Both the position numbers and the translations under genes were made by a program. From the NCBI GenBank assembly GCA_030066195.1, contig JASJCB010000158.1, positions 1-35,231 on the forward strand: a DNA stretch of 35,231 nt, given 5' to 3'. Positions 1 to 7,433 of this stretch are shown piece after piece. Position 1 is the first letter of the stretch. Every line of letters starts with the position of its first letter. Below the pieces are notes generated by a model, which saw only the letters and a list, made by a program, of their open reading frames with translations, searched no databases and had not been told where the DNA came from. The DNA comes from Acidobacteriota bacterium (GTDB lineage: Bacteria > Acidobacteriota > Holophagae > Acanthopleuribacterales > Acanthopleuribacteraceae).

Positions 1-2
1 TC

Positions 3-128
3 GCGGCCGAACACCCCGACCGCGTAGTCATTCCCTGCCTCCTGGCCACGGGCGGTTTCAGCCCGGACGCGTTGGACGCCTGCAAAGCAGCCGACATTGC
101 AACGGCGAGTGACATTAATTACGTGTAA
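3..128 (+). CDS. C-terminal fragment of an unidentified protein (5' end outside window)
   Basis: The frame starting at base 3 is open from the window edge to a TAA at 126-128 and encodes 41 residues. It reads like a genuine protein end: a hydrophobic strand (VVIPCLLATGGF), then a helix-like segment (SPDALDACKAADIATA) and the last residues SDINYV. The other two forward frames stop early or have unlikely composition. I do not recognise the family; a nuclease-like or Rossmann-like alpha/beta C-terminus is only a guess from the strand-helix pattern. No terminator lies directly after the stop; the first strong one is at 442-473, beyond a separate promoter. Confidence 0.5.
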   Translation, partial: AAEHPDRVVIPCLLATGGFSPDALDACKAADIATASDINYV

Positions 129-301
129 CAAAACTCCCTCAGGAAATCCATTCCCCCGTCCAAGCGATTCATGTCCAAACGAATTTAAATGTCAATTGAC
201 GCGTCATCGACATGTCGTTGCTCATGAGCCTCACAAGGCGCCCTTTTCGTCGAAACCGTGCAAGCCTTTTAATAGTTGATCTTTAAGCGTGAAGACATGT
301 T

Positions 302-319
302 TTGGCATTCCTATTGCTT
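302..319 (+). promoter_or_regulatory. Sigma-54 (-24/-12) promoter candidate
   Basis: TTGGCATTCCTATTGCT carries the diagnostic GG (304-305) and GC (316-317) separated by exactly 10 bp. Both flanking boxes, TTGGCA and TTGCT, match the RpoN consensus well. The expected start of transcription is about base 329. No protein gene follows before the terminator at 442-473. The enhancer site was not identified. Confidence 0.5.
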
Positions 320-328
320 TAAGGGGAG

Positions 329-473
329 CAGGGCCGGACGGGTCATGGAAATGGAGTTCATCTCCCTCGCATTTCTACGTCACCGTCCAAATCGAAGATG
401 GGGGAAACATCTTCAAAAGCTAGACATCTCTCTCGTAAGTAAGCGGGGCCGTTGAGCGGGCCCCGCTTTTTTT
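329..473 (+). ncRNA. Candidate small RNA, about 145 nt, sigma-54 driven
   Basis: The unit between the -24/-12 promoter and the intrinsic terminator can fold as three consecutive hairpins. The first closes with GGACGG (336-341) and CCGTCC (383-388) and holds an inner GGAG/CTCC hairpin. The second is GAAGATG (394-400) with CATCTTC (408-414) and a 7-nt loop. The third is the terminator. An ATG at 345 opens a 36-codon frame ending at 455, but it lacks a good ribosome binding site and runs into the terminator loop, so a non-coding role is favoured. A leader peptide or small protein remains possible. No known RNA family was recognised. Confidence 0.4.
442..473 (+). terminator. Strong intrinsic terminator
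   Basis: A perfect 9-bp GC-rich stem (AGCGGGGCC 442-450 with GGCCCCGCT 459-467), an 8-nt loop and seven T residues (467-473). It closes the transcription unit that starts at the sigma-54 promoter and lies well upstream of the blaI-like promoter. Confidence 0.8.
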
Positions 474-546
474 ATGTCTACAGGCCTCGTGACTCGACAG
501 AACAGTTGGCCGATAATCCCCCGATGCCGGCCTTGATCGAACGAAT

Positions 547-619
547 TGTTAATTTTTACACATTTCTCATTGACAAGTCCGGTCCCGCGACCTAGATTGG
601 AATTGTGTAAAAATTAACA
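547..619. promoter_or_regulatory. Paired BlaI-type operators bracketing the promoter
   Basis: TGTTAATTTTTACACA (547-562) recurs as its exact reverse complement at 604-619, a 16-bp perfect inverted repeat that extends inward by a few bases past one mismatch. Each arm is itself an imperfect dyad of the form TGT..A....T..ACA, so each can be one dimer site. One site lies just upstream of the -35 box and the other covers the predicted transcription start, with centres 57 bp apart. This fits autoregulation by the BlaI-like repressor encoded 17 bp downstream, as known for BlaI/MecI family operons; binding itself is inferred. Confidence 0.65.
570..598 (+). promoter_or_regulatory. Sigma-70 promoter of the blaI-like/M56 operon
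   Basis: TTGACA (570-575), a 17-bp spacer and TAGATT (593-598). The -35 box is a perfect consensus match and the -10 box matches 4 of 6. The start of transcription is predicted near 604-606, inside the downstream operator arm. Confidence 0.65.
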
Positions 620-635
620 TTTCGCGAGTTCAGCC

Positions 636-1028
636 ATGGAACCCAAGTCACAATTCCAACAGCTCTCCAGACGCGAGCGCCAGATCATGGACGCCGTCTT
701 CCGCCTGGGCGAAGCGACCGCCGCCCAAATCCAGGAGATGATGCCCGAACCGCCCAGCAACTCCACCGTGCGCATGTTGTTGCGAATTCTGGTCGAGAAG
801 GAACAGTTGATCCACCGCAAGGATGGTCGGCGCTTCATCTACCGGCCCGCCGTTTCCCCGGAACGCGCCCAAGCAACCGCGGTCAACCACCTGGTCAAAA
901 CCTTCTTCGCCGGTTCCACCGTTCGCGCGGTCGCCGGATTGCTGGGCCATACCCAAGAGGGTCTCACCGAAGAAGAAATCCAAGAGCTGTCGCAACTCAT
1001 CGAGCAAGCCAAGGGCGAAGGACGTTAA
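636..1028 (+). CDS. BlaI/MecI/CopY-family transcriptional repressor
   Basis: This 130-residue protein has the usual length and organisation of penicillinase-repressor family regulators. An N-terminal winged helix occupies roughly residues 4-75 (SRRERQIMDAVFRLGEATAAQI, then the recognition-helix region STVRMLLRILVEKEQL and the wing around RRFIYRP). A C-terminal helical dimerisation region covers about 80-125. In known systems the partner M56 peptidase triggers cleavage of the repressor and so derepresses the operon. Here the stop is 2 nt before the start of an M56 peptidase gene, so the two are surely co-transcribed. The duplicated operator around its promoter points to autoregulation. The start ATG lies about 30 nt after the predicted transcript start and has only a weak Shine-Dalgarno. 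What the operon responds to is unknown; no beta-lactamase or PBP-like gene is nearby. Confidence 0.9.
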   Translation: MEPKSQFQQLSRRERQIMDAVFRLGEATAAQIQEMMPEPPSNSTVRMLLRILVEKEQLIHRKDGRRFIYRPAVSPERAQATAVNHLVKTFFAGSTVRAVAGLLGHTQEGLTEEEIQELSQLIEQAKGEGR

Positions 1029-1030
1029 TC

Positions 1031-4000
1031 ATGAAAGAAATCCTCGACATGATGGTGTTACCGGGACTCGGCTATTCATTGGAGACAGCGATCAAGGGCG
1101 GGCTCGTCCTATGGGGCGCCATGCTGGTCTATCGGGGACTGGCGAAAGCCTCTGCCTCCACGCGACACGGGTTCCTGGCAGTCACCATGACCGGCGTCCT
1201 GGCCTTGACCCTGCTTTCACCCCTCATGCCCGCACTGCCTACACCGGATCTGACCAATCCGCAAGCACGACAGTCGAAAACCGAGACCGAACTGACGTCG
1301 AAGATTGCCGTCACCCCGGTTTCTGACGTTGCTGACAACCGGGCCGCTGAACTCCCGACCGGGGCCTTGGAGGAGGAACCGGACCTGTTTGCGGTAACCG
1401 ACCGGCAAAATACCGCCGCACCCGGTCACACGGAAACAGCTGTTTGGAAGAACCGATTGTCTTGGGTAGCGTTGGCGATTATCGCCGCCTGGCTTTGCGG
1501 CAGCCTGTGGTTATTGGTCGGTGTGTTCCGGGAAAACCTGTTCTTACGCCGCCTTGCCGCAACCGCTGAGCCGGCCGGCTCCCCCCTCCTGGAAACCTTT
1601 GCAGCATGTCGCACCGCGGTCGGCCTGCGTCGACCCGTTCGCCTCCTCTTGCACGAGGCGGAAAGCGTCCCCCTGACCTGGGGCGTCCTGCGACCCGTCA
1701 TCCTACTGCCTGCCGACGCACCCGATTGGTCTCGGGAGATGCAGAAGATCGTTCTGCTGCACGAGTTGTCCCATGTCAAACGCTGGGATTACTTCAGTCA
1801 GTCCTTGGGACATCTTGCCTGCATCCTCCACTGGTTCAATCCCTTCGCCTGGCGGGCAGCGGCCAGGATGCGCCTGGAACGCGAAAAAGCTTGTGACGAC
1901 AGGGTGTTGTCGCTGGGCGGTAAAGCATCTACCTATGCCGAAACCCTGTTGCGCATCTCGAATCATACCCACCAACCCAATCACCGATTACCGACGGCAT
2001 TAGCCCTGACGGAGGAGAAAGAATTGAAGCAGCGAATCAAAGCCATCCTGAACCCCAACCTGGACCGCACCGGCGCCGGCCGGAGCAAAGCCGGCTTCAC
2101 CATGCTCTTCGTTTTTGCCTGCGCCCTGTTGCTCTCGGCCTTCAAGCCCTTGACCACGGCTTGGACCCCGGCACAGGCAGGCATGGAGCCCGAACCGTTT
2201 CAGGAAGAACGTGAAGAACCGCGCCTGGACGATGTTACCTTGCAATCGCTGTTGGACCATCTTTCCTCCCCGGATGCCCTGACTCGCGCCCAGGCGGCCT
2301 GCCGCTTGGGTAAGTCGCACGAAGCGGCGGCGGTCCCGTACCTGATCGGGCTGCTGAGCGACGAGACGCCGATCGACGCCTTCGAATGCCACAACAACCG
2401 GGAACACCACCGACACGAACAATGGTGGCGTCCGCGTCATCATATCCTCAAAACCGCTTCTCCGGGTGAAAGCGCCGCCATGGCTTTGGCCGCCATCGGC
2501 GACCCGGCTGTCGATGCGCTGTTGGATGCGGTCAACCACGACGATCCTGTGACGCGTCGCAACGCGGTCTGGGCCCTTGCCGAGAGCCGTGCGCGTATCC
2601 CCCTGGAAGGTCTTGTGGACAGCTTGTTCGCCTTCCTGAACGACCAGGATTGGGCCATGCGCCGCGCAAGCGTCTTCGCCCTGGGTGAATTCGAAGTAGA
2701 TGCCGCAGAACCCAACCTGAGAGCCGCGCTTCAGGACGAGGTCCGGCAGGTGAGAAGTGAAGCGGCCGGAGCGTTGGGCGAGTTGGAACAATCAGCCTCC
2801 GTGGATGCCCTGGTAACCGCGCTGACGGGTGATGAAGTGGTCGAGGTACGCATGGCGGCAGCCTGGGCCTTGGGTGAAATCGAATCGGAAAAAGCGGTAC
2901 CGGGCCTGAGCGCCTCCCTGCAAGACCCGGCCGTGGAAGTTCGCGTCAAATCGGCCTGGGCTCTGGGTGAAATCGAGTCAAATGCAGCGGTACCGGCCCT
3001 GGCCGAAGCCTTACAAACCGACTCCGAAGACGAGGTTCGCGAAAGAGCGGCCTGGGCCCTGGGCGAAATCGAATCCCACAAAGCGGTCGAAGCCTTGATG
3101 GTTGCTCTTGAAGACGAATCGCCGAAAGTCCGCAAATTATCCGTCTGGGCCTTGGGTGAAATAGAGCATGAATCGGCGGTACCGGCCCTGGTCTCGCTGC
3201 TGCAAGATACCGACGCCGATGTCCGCAAGAAAGCAGCCTGGGCCCTGGGCGAGATCGAATCCAAAAATGCGATCGACGGTCTGGTCGCCGCGCTTGACGA
3301 CGAATCCGAGGAAGTGCGCAAGACTGCCGTTTGGGCGCTGGGTGAAATCGAACACCGGGACGCTGTTCCCGCCCTTACTGAAAGCCTGAAGGACGAGAGC
3401 CTGGAAATCCGCAAGAAAGCAGCCTGGGCCTTGGGCGAAATTCAAGCTGACGAAGCCATCCCCGCCCTTATCGGGGCTATCGAAGACGAAGCTCCGGAAA
3501 TGCGCAACCGCGTGATCTGGGCGCTGGGTGAAATCGGCGATTCATCGGCCGTACAGGCGCTGGTCGACAGCCTGAGCGACAGCGAACCTGAGGTCAGCAA
3601 GAGGGCGGCATGGGCCTTGGGCGAGATCGGCAACAGCTCGGCAGTAGAAGGATTGGTAGGCGCCCTGCAGAATGCGGATGCGGAGGTTCGCAATAGGGTA
3701 GCATGGGCACTTGGCGAAATCGGCGACGCCTCTGCCGTTCAGGGTCTGATCGCCCGCCTGAGCGACAGCGAACCCGATGTCAGCAAGAGGGCAGCCTGGG
3801 CCCTGGGCGAGATCGGCAGCAGTTCGGCGGTGGAAGGCCTGCTGGGCGCCCTGCAAAACGCGAACGCGGATGTCCGCAAGAAGGCAGCCTGGGCCCTGGG
3901 CGAAATCGGCTCGGGTTCGGCGGTCGACGGACTGGGGCGAGCTCTCACCGACAGTGACGAATCGGTTCAAAAAATGATCGCCTGGGCCTTGGGCGAAATC

Positions 4001-4105
4001 GGTTCCACGAGCGCAAGGCCCTACCTGGAAGCCGCACTGGATAACGCTTCCCTCGAACTGGCCGAACGAATCCACTGGGCCTTGAAAGAAATCTCAGGAG
4101 ACTGA
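1031..4105 (+). CDS. BlaR1-like M56 membrane metallopeptidase with C-terminal HEAT-repeat array
   Basis: This is a 1024-residue integral membrane protease. Hydrophobic segments lie near residues 22-40, 47-65, 145-166 and 354-372, matching the four-helix BlaR1/MecR1 layout. The zinc motif HELSH (H244, E245, H248) is intact, and E285 in EREKACDD is the likely third ligand. After the last helix, in place of a penicillin-binding sensor, come about 19 HEAT/PBS-lyase-like repeats of about 31 residues (from about 398 to the C-terminus). Thirteen contain the exact hexapeptide WALGEI. A His/Cys-rich insertion (C453 to H471, with six His) interrupts the start of the array. By analogy with BlaR1 the repeats should be periplasmic and the protease zone cytoplasmic. 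It probably senses an envelope protein or metal state and inactivates the BlaI-like repressor; that substrate is inferred from gene order. Confidence 0.85.
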   Translation: MKEILDMMVLPGLGYSLETAIKGGLVLWGAMLVYRGLAKASASTRHGFLAVTMTGVLALTLLSPLMPALPTPDLTNPQARQSKTETELTSKIAVTPVSDVADNRAAELPTGALEEEPDLFAVTDRQNTAAPGHTETAVWKNRLSWVALAIIAAWLCGSLWLLVGVFRENLFLRRLAATAEPAGSPLLETFAACRTAVGLRRPVRLLLHEAESVPLTWGVLRPVILLPADAPDWSREMQKIVLLHELSHVKRWDYFSQSLGHLACILHWFNPFAWRAAARMRLEREKACDDRVLSLGGKASTYAETLLRISNHTHQPNHRLPTALALTEEKELKQRIKAILNPNLDRTGAGRSKAGFTMLFVFACALLLSAFKPLTTAWTPAQAGMEPEPFQEEREEPRLDDVTLQSLLDHLSSPDALTRAQAACRLGKSHEAAAVPYLIGLLSDETPIDAFECHNNREHHRHEQWWRPRHHILKTASPGESAAMALAAIGDPAVDALLDAVNHDDPVTRRNAVWALAESRARIPLEGLVDSLFAFLNDQDWAMRRASVFALGEFEVDAAEPNLRAALQDEVRQVRSEAAGALGELEQSASVDALVTALTGDEVVEVRMAAAWALGEIESEKAVPGLSASLQDPAVEVRVKSAWALGEIESNAAVPALAEALQTDSEDEVRERAAWALGEIESHKAVEALMVALEDESPKVRKLSVWALGEIEHESAVPALVSLLQDTDADVRKKAAWALGEIESKNAIDGLVAALDDESEEVRKTAVWALGEIEHRDAVPALTESLKDESLEIRKKAAWALGEIQADEAIPALIGAIEDEAPEMRNRVIWALGEIGDSSAVQALVDSLSDSEPEVSKRAAWALGEIGNSSAVEGLVGALQNADAEVRNRVAWALGEIGDASAVQGLIARLSDSEPDVSKRAAWALGEIGSSSAVEGLLGALQNANADVRKKAAWALGEIGSGSAVDGLGRALTDSDESVQKMIAWALGEIGSTSARPYLEAALDNASLELAERIHWALKEISGD
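2500..4090 (+). repeat. In-frame tandem repeats encoding the HEAT array
   Basis: Roughly 93-bp units recur through this stretch, each carrying a close variant of GCCTGGGCCCTGGGCGAAATC. The last part (about 3530-3930) repeats at a two-unit level: AGCGACAGCGAACC occurs at about 3577 and 3762, and CGCCCTGCA with nearby AATGCGGATGCG or AACGCGAACGCG follows each. Similarity is therefore highest in the distal repeats, suggesting that the array grew by recent duplication of unit pairs. Confidence 0.75.
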
Positions 4106-4119
4106 ATCCCGACAGCTTA

Positions 4120-4191
4120 CCGGCTTTCGGGAATGATCTTGCGGTTCATCCCCACGAGTTAAATGAACTCGAGGACCATCCCGAAAGCCGG
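4120..4191 (+). terminator. Branched inverted repeat after the M56-HEAT gene, probable terminator or mRNA end structure
   Basis: CCGGCTTTCGGGA (4120-4132) pairs perfectly with TCCCGAAAGCCGG (4179-4191). Inside lies a perfect hairpin CGAGTT/AACTCG (4155-4160, 4166-4171). A competing pairing, GTTCAT (4144-4149) with ATGAAC (4163-4168), excludes the inner hairpin. No T-run follows at once; the nearest is at about 4225-4232. The gap 4106-4444 otherwise holds only a candidate promoter and no convincing small gene. Confidence 0.5.
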
Positions 4192-4244
4192 CCCGGCAGG
4201 AATCTCAATTCACTTTTCCGTGATTGTTTTTTGTATCTGGAGAC

Positions 4245-4274
4245 ACGACACAATACTCCGGTACCCGATATAAA
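4245..4274 (+). promoter_or_regulatory. Candidate sigma-70 promoter for the symporter operon
   Basis: ACGACA (4245-4250), an 18-bp spacer and TATAAA (4269-4274). The -10 matches 5 of 6 and the -35 matches 4 of 6. It lies about 170 bp before the symporter start, so a long leader is implied; support is sequence similarity only. Confidence 0.3.
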
Positions 4275-4444
4275 CGGTTTCAGGGGTCTTGCAGCCTAAA
4301 TGGTTTTGAGCCGGTTGTTTGACTGAATGGAGACGGGAACCTTGCCTGAGCCTCCGTTCAGAACATGACAATTCTCCTCATCCCTTGTAGAATGAGCTCA
4401 AACACGGCCGTTGCTAATGGATGCGATGCCCCTGGGAGGCCCGT

Positions 4445-5749
4445 TTGAAATCGTTCCTTTTTCGCTTGATTCATCTGCCCCTGCACATTCAAATATTTAT
4501 TGCCCTGATCGCGGGCTCTACGATCGGCGTTTTGTTCCGTCTCTTCCCGGCGGACCCGGCCGGCTTCTGGTTCGATCCCATGACCTGGTTTGCCGACGGT
4601 TCCGTGACCTTGGGTCAGGTTTTCCTGCGGCTGCTGCGCATGGTCATCGTTCCACTGGTGGCCACATCCATCGTCAGCGGTGTGGCCAGCGCCGGTGATC
4701 CCAAGAACCTGGGTCGCCTTGGTTTGAAGACCTTCGCATTTTATATGGCCAGCAGCACCGCCGCCATCTTCGTGGGATTGAGTCTTTCCAACATCATTAA
4801 ACCCGGCGTAGGCGTCGATATCGGCGAGGGTTCCGGGATTTCGGCCGATGACTTGGAGCGGCCCGGTTCGTTGGGCGATATCCTGATGCGGATCATTCCC
4901 CAGAATCCCGTCAATTCCCTGGTGGAAGCCGATATGCTGTCCATCATCTTCTTCAGCCTGTGTTTCGGCGCGGCTTTGACCCGGGTGGGCGAACCCTATC
5001 GCGAGCGCGTGTTGGGTCCTATCGACGGCATCTTCCACGTCATGATGAAATTAACCGGCGGCGTCATCCGCCTGGCCCCTTTGGGCGTCTACGGCCTGAT
5101 CTTCCGCGCCGTAACCACTATGGACCTGGAGTTCTTCGCGGCCATCGGCGGGTACATGATCACTATCGCCGTAGGCCTCTCGCTGCACCTGTTCCTGGTA
5201 CTGCCGCTGTTCCTACTGTTTTTGACCAAACGCAGTCCCAAGCATCATTTCAAATGTATGATAGACGCGCTCTTGACCGCGTTTTCCACCTCCTCCAGTT
5301 CGGCTACCCTTCCGGTGACCATCGACTGCGTTGAGCATAAGGTAGGGGTATCCAACAGCATTACCAGTTTCGTTCTGCCGCTGGGTTCCACGGTCAATAT
5401 GGACGGCACCGCCTTGTATGAATGCGCGGGTGTCTTGTTCATTGCCCAGGTCATGGGTATCCACCTGGATCTGAGCCAACAGATCCTGATGGTCCTGACC
5501 GCCCTGCTGGCCTCCATCGGTGCGGCGGGCGTGCCCTCGGCCGGACTGGTGATGATTTTCATCGTGCTCGATGCGGTGGGTTTACGCGGTGAACAGGTGG
5601 GCCTGATCGTGGGCACCATGTTGGCCGTGGATCGACCGCTGGATATGTACCGCACCGTGGTCAATATCTACAGCGATTCAATCGCCGCAACCGTCGTCGG
5701 TCATTCGGAAGGACAAATCGGTGATCCAAGGGAGGCCGATGCATTATGA
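4445..5749 (+). CDS. Dicarboxylate/amino acid:cation symporter (DAACS, GltP/GltT/DctA-like)
   Basis: A member of the SDF family, sodium- or proton-coupled transporters of acidic amino acids or C4-dicarboxylates in the inner membrane. The length (434 residues from this start), the multiple hydrophobic helices, the serine-rich hairpin-1 motif STSSSSATLP, the NMDGTA motif (about residues 318-323) and the substrate-binding helix PLDMYRTVVN are all present. In that last motif the Arg three residues after Asp corresponds to Arg397 of GltPh, which favours an acidic substrate. I chose TTG at 4445 because GGGAGG sits five bases upstream; an in-frame ATG at 4421 (442 residues) has no ribosome binding site. 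The stop overlaps the next gene by 4 bp. Exact substrate cannot be told. Confidence 0.9.
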   Translation: MKSFLFRLIHLPLHIQIFIALIAGSTIGVLFRLFPADPAGFWFDPMTWFADGSVTLGQVFLRLLRMVIVPLVATSIVSGVASAGDPKNLGRLGLKTFAFYMASSTAAIFVGLSLSNIIKPGVGVDIGEGSGISADDLERPGSLGDILMRIIPQNPVNSLVEADMLSIIFFSLCFGAALTRVGEPYRERVLGPIDGIFHVMMKLTGGVIRLAPLGVYGLIFRAVTTMDLEFFAAIGGYMITIAVGLSLHLFLVLPLFLLFLTKRSPKHHFKCMIDALLTAFSTSSSSATLPVTIDCVEHKVGVSNSITSFVLPLGSTVNMDGTALYECAGVLFIAQVMGIHLDLSQQILMVLTALLASIGAAGVPSAGLVMIFIVLDAVGLRGEQVGLIVGTMLAVDRPLDMYRTVVNIYSDSIAATVVGHSEGQIGDPREADAL

Positions 5750-7032
5750 GCGCAGCCGCGCGTCCACGTCCTTTATGGGTGGTCCTGGCTTTAGCCTTGA
5801 CCGCCCTCCTGATCACCGCCGTGTTGTTGGAGTTACTGTTGGTGGTGCTGGACGCGGGAAAGACAAACCGATATGTGGACCCCTACCTGGGGATCGAGGA
5901 GAGTGCCCCGCTCTTTCAGCGTGTCGAGCATCGAGGAAAAACCTGGTTCCAAACAGCCCCCGTTCATCGGGAACGGTTCCGTGAACAAATCTTTCCAGCC
6001 CGAAAACCCTCGGACGAGTTCAGGATCTTCGCTCTCGGCGGCTCGACCACGCACGGCCTTTCGGAGAATCCCGAGGAGGCCTGGCCTTTCCAACTGGAAT
6101 TGCTCCTCAATAGAGATTCGGAAGAAACAAACTATCAGGTGATTAACGTCGCGGCGCCCGATATGGCCGCTTATCGATTGGCGCGGCTGTTATCTTCCCT
6201 GGTCTCATACGATCCCGACCTGTTCCTTATCTACACGGGTCACGCGGAATGGTTGGAGCCGCGCACCTACGGCAAACGTATCCATGAATCCACGCCGATG
6301 CGGAAATGGCGACGTCGCCTGGCCCGCATTCGGTTGGTCAATGTTTTGGGGCAGGGTCCTGGAAAACCCAAACACTATCTGGGCGCGGATATCCCAACCC
6401 GGAGCTGGAATGACCACGAAGTCCCCGTCGATTTCAGGGACGCCGCCTTGACACATTTCCACTTCAGCGTCCGCCTCATGATCGATATCGCTGCCGACCA
6501 CAAGATCGCCATAGCCTTCATCGATCCGGTCGGCAATATGATCGAAGCGCCGCCCAACCTGTCCCGTCATGCCGGAGGGGTGGATGCCGCCGCCATCGAT
6601 GAGGCGCTGGAAGAGGCGCGCAATCTGCTTTCGCAACGCCGACCCGAGGAGGCGCTCGCCCTGCTGGACCCGGCTCTGGCCAGGGACCCGGGTTACGCCG
6701 AAACCTACTTCTTGATGGGCGGCACCTATTTTCTGATGAAGAATGCGACAGCGGCAGAAGCCTGCTTTCAGGAAGCATTGCGACTGGACGCGTTGCCCGT
6801 CCGCGCTACACGCGAGATCAATCAAATCCTGGCAGAGCAAACCTCGGAGACCGGCGCTCAGTTGATCCCATTTCGAGCGGCGCTTTACCGCCGCGCCCTA
6901 CTGGAATACGGTTTTGCCCTGCCCGGCCGCCGTTACTTCCTGGATGAGACGCAACTGAAACCGGAGATTCAGCGGATGCTTGCCGAGCATGTAGCCGAAG
7001 TCCTAAAGGCTCGCGGATTGGTTGGCGAGTGA
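5746..7032 (+). CDS. SGNH/GDSL-hydrolase-like protein with TPR segment, probably catalytically impaired
   Basis: A 428-residue protein anchored by an N-terminal hydrophobic helix (about residues 10-32). The SGNH-like fold starts with the block-I motif GGSTTHG (nucleophile candidate S100), continues with VINVAAPDMAAY and reaches block III as YTGHAEW (165-169). Relatives normally have GHN followed by an acidic residue there, so the oxyanion Asn is replaced by A167. TPR-like helices lie at about 283-350. At the C-terminus the usual D-x-x-H pair appears as DETQ (D400, Q403), so the catalytic His also seems lost. The ATG overlaps the symporter stop (ATGA), indicating translational coupling. The substrate of active relatives would be an ester of a glycan or lipid; here a binding role is as likely. 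The assignment to the SGNH group is confident, loss of activity is inferred. Confidence 0.75.
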   Translation: MSAAARPRPLWVVLALALTALLITAVLLELLLVVLDAGKTNRYVDPYLGIEESAPLFQRVEHRGKTWFQTAPVHRERFREQIFPARKPSDEFRIFALGGSTTHGLSENPEEAWPFQLELLLNRDSEETNYQVINVAAPDMAAYRLARLLSSLVSYDPDLFLIYTGHAEWLEPRTYGKRIHESTPMRKWRRRLARIRLVNVLGQGPGKPKHYLGADIPTRSWNDHEVPVDFRDAALTHFHFSVRLMIDIAADHKIAIAFIDPVGNMIEAPPNLSRHAGGVDAAAIDEALEEARNLLSQRRPEEALALLDPALARDPGYAETYFLMGGTYFLMKNATAAEACFQEALRLDALPVRATREINQILAEQTSETGAQLIPFRAALYRRALLEYGFALPGRRYFLDETQLKPEIQRMLAEHVAEVLKARGLVGE

Positions 7033-7066
7033 TTTTTTCCAGTCGGAACGTGCTGGTTTCGCCCCT

Positions 7067-7084
7067 TCCCAGGCAACCCTGGGA
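7067..7084. terminator. Short stem-loop between convergent genes
   Basis: TCCCAGG (7067-7073) pairs with CCTGGGA (7078-7084) around a 4-nt loop in the 71-bp gap between two convergent genes. It lacks a T-run on either strand, so it is a weak terminator candidate at best. Confidence 0.25.
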
Positions 7085-7103
7085 TAATCAGGCTGCGGCG
7101 ATC

Positions 7104-7433
7104 TCACGAAAGCCTGAGTAAGCGCTCTGAGCGCCATACCCGCACAATTCGAACGACCATTTCCTCTCTTCTGTAAATGATCCGGTAGGATCGGAAAATT
7201 AGCTCTCTGAGGTCTTCTCTTTCAAATTCCGGCACAACACGTCCGAGATCGGGGAATTGGGATAGTATTTCTATTTTGGCAAGGATCTGCTCAACCAAGC
7301 GAGGCCCTACTTCTGGAGTACCTTTTCCTTCAAAATAAAGAACCAAATCTTCCAAATCGGAAACAGCAGATTCACTTAATCGTAATGGGAGCAAAATGGA
7401 ACGCCTAATTAATGCCCAGCCGTCGTCTTGCAT
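7104..7433 (-). CDS. RelE/ParE-family toxin of a type II toxin-antitoxin pair
   Basis: The product resembles RelE/ParE toxins: an N-terminal helical pair (SESAVSDLEDLVLYFEG, then a helix to about residue 58), then PDLGRVVPEF, and the C-terminal strand block RELIFRSYRIIYRREEMVVRIVRVWRSERLL. Such toxins are ribosome-dependent mRNA nucleases or gyrase poisons; which one cannot be decided here. The ATG at 7433 gives 109 residues and overlaps the antitoxin gene by 29 bp, but homology-like sequence begins only at MLPLRLS, where a TTG at 7394 would give 96 residues, the usual family length. Neither start has a clear ribosome binding site, consistent with coupling to the antitoxin upstream. Confidence 0.85.
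   Translation of the reverse strand: MQDDGWALIRRSILLPLRLSESAVSDLEDLVLYFEGKGTPEVGPRLVEQILAKIEILSQFPDLGRVVPEFEREDLRELIFRSYRIIYRREEMVVRIVRVWRSERLLRLS

Noticed and set aside
345..455. 36-codon open frame inside the candidate sRNA
   Set aside because: Weak ribosome binding site and a stop inside the terminator loop; kept only as an alternative reading of the sRNA.
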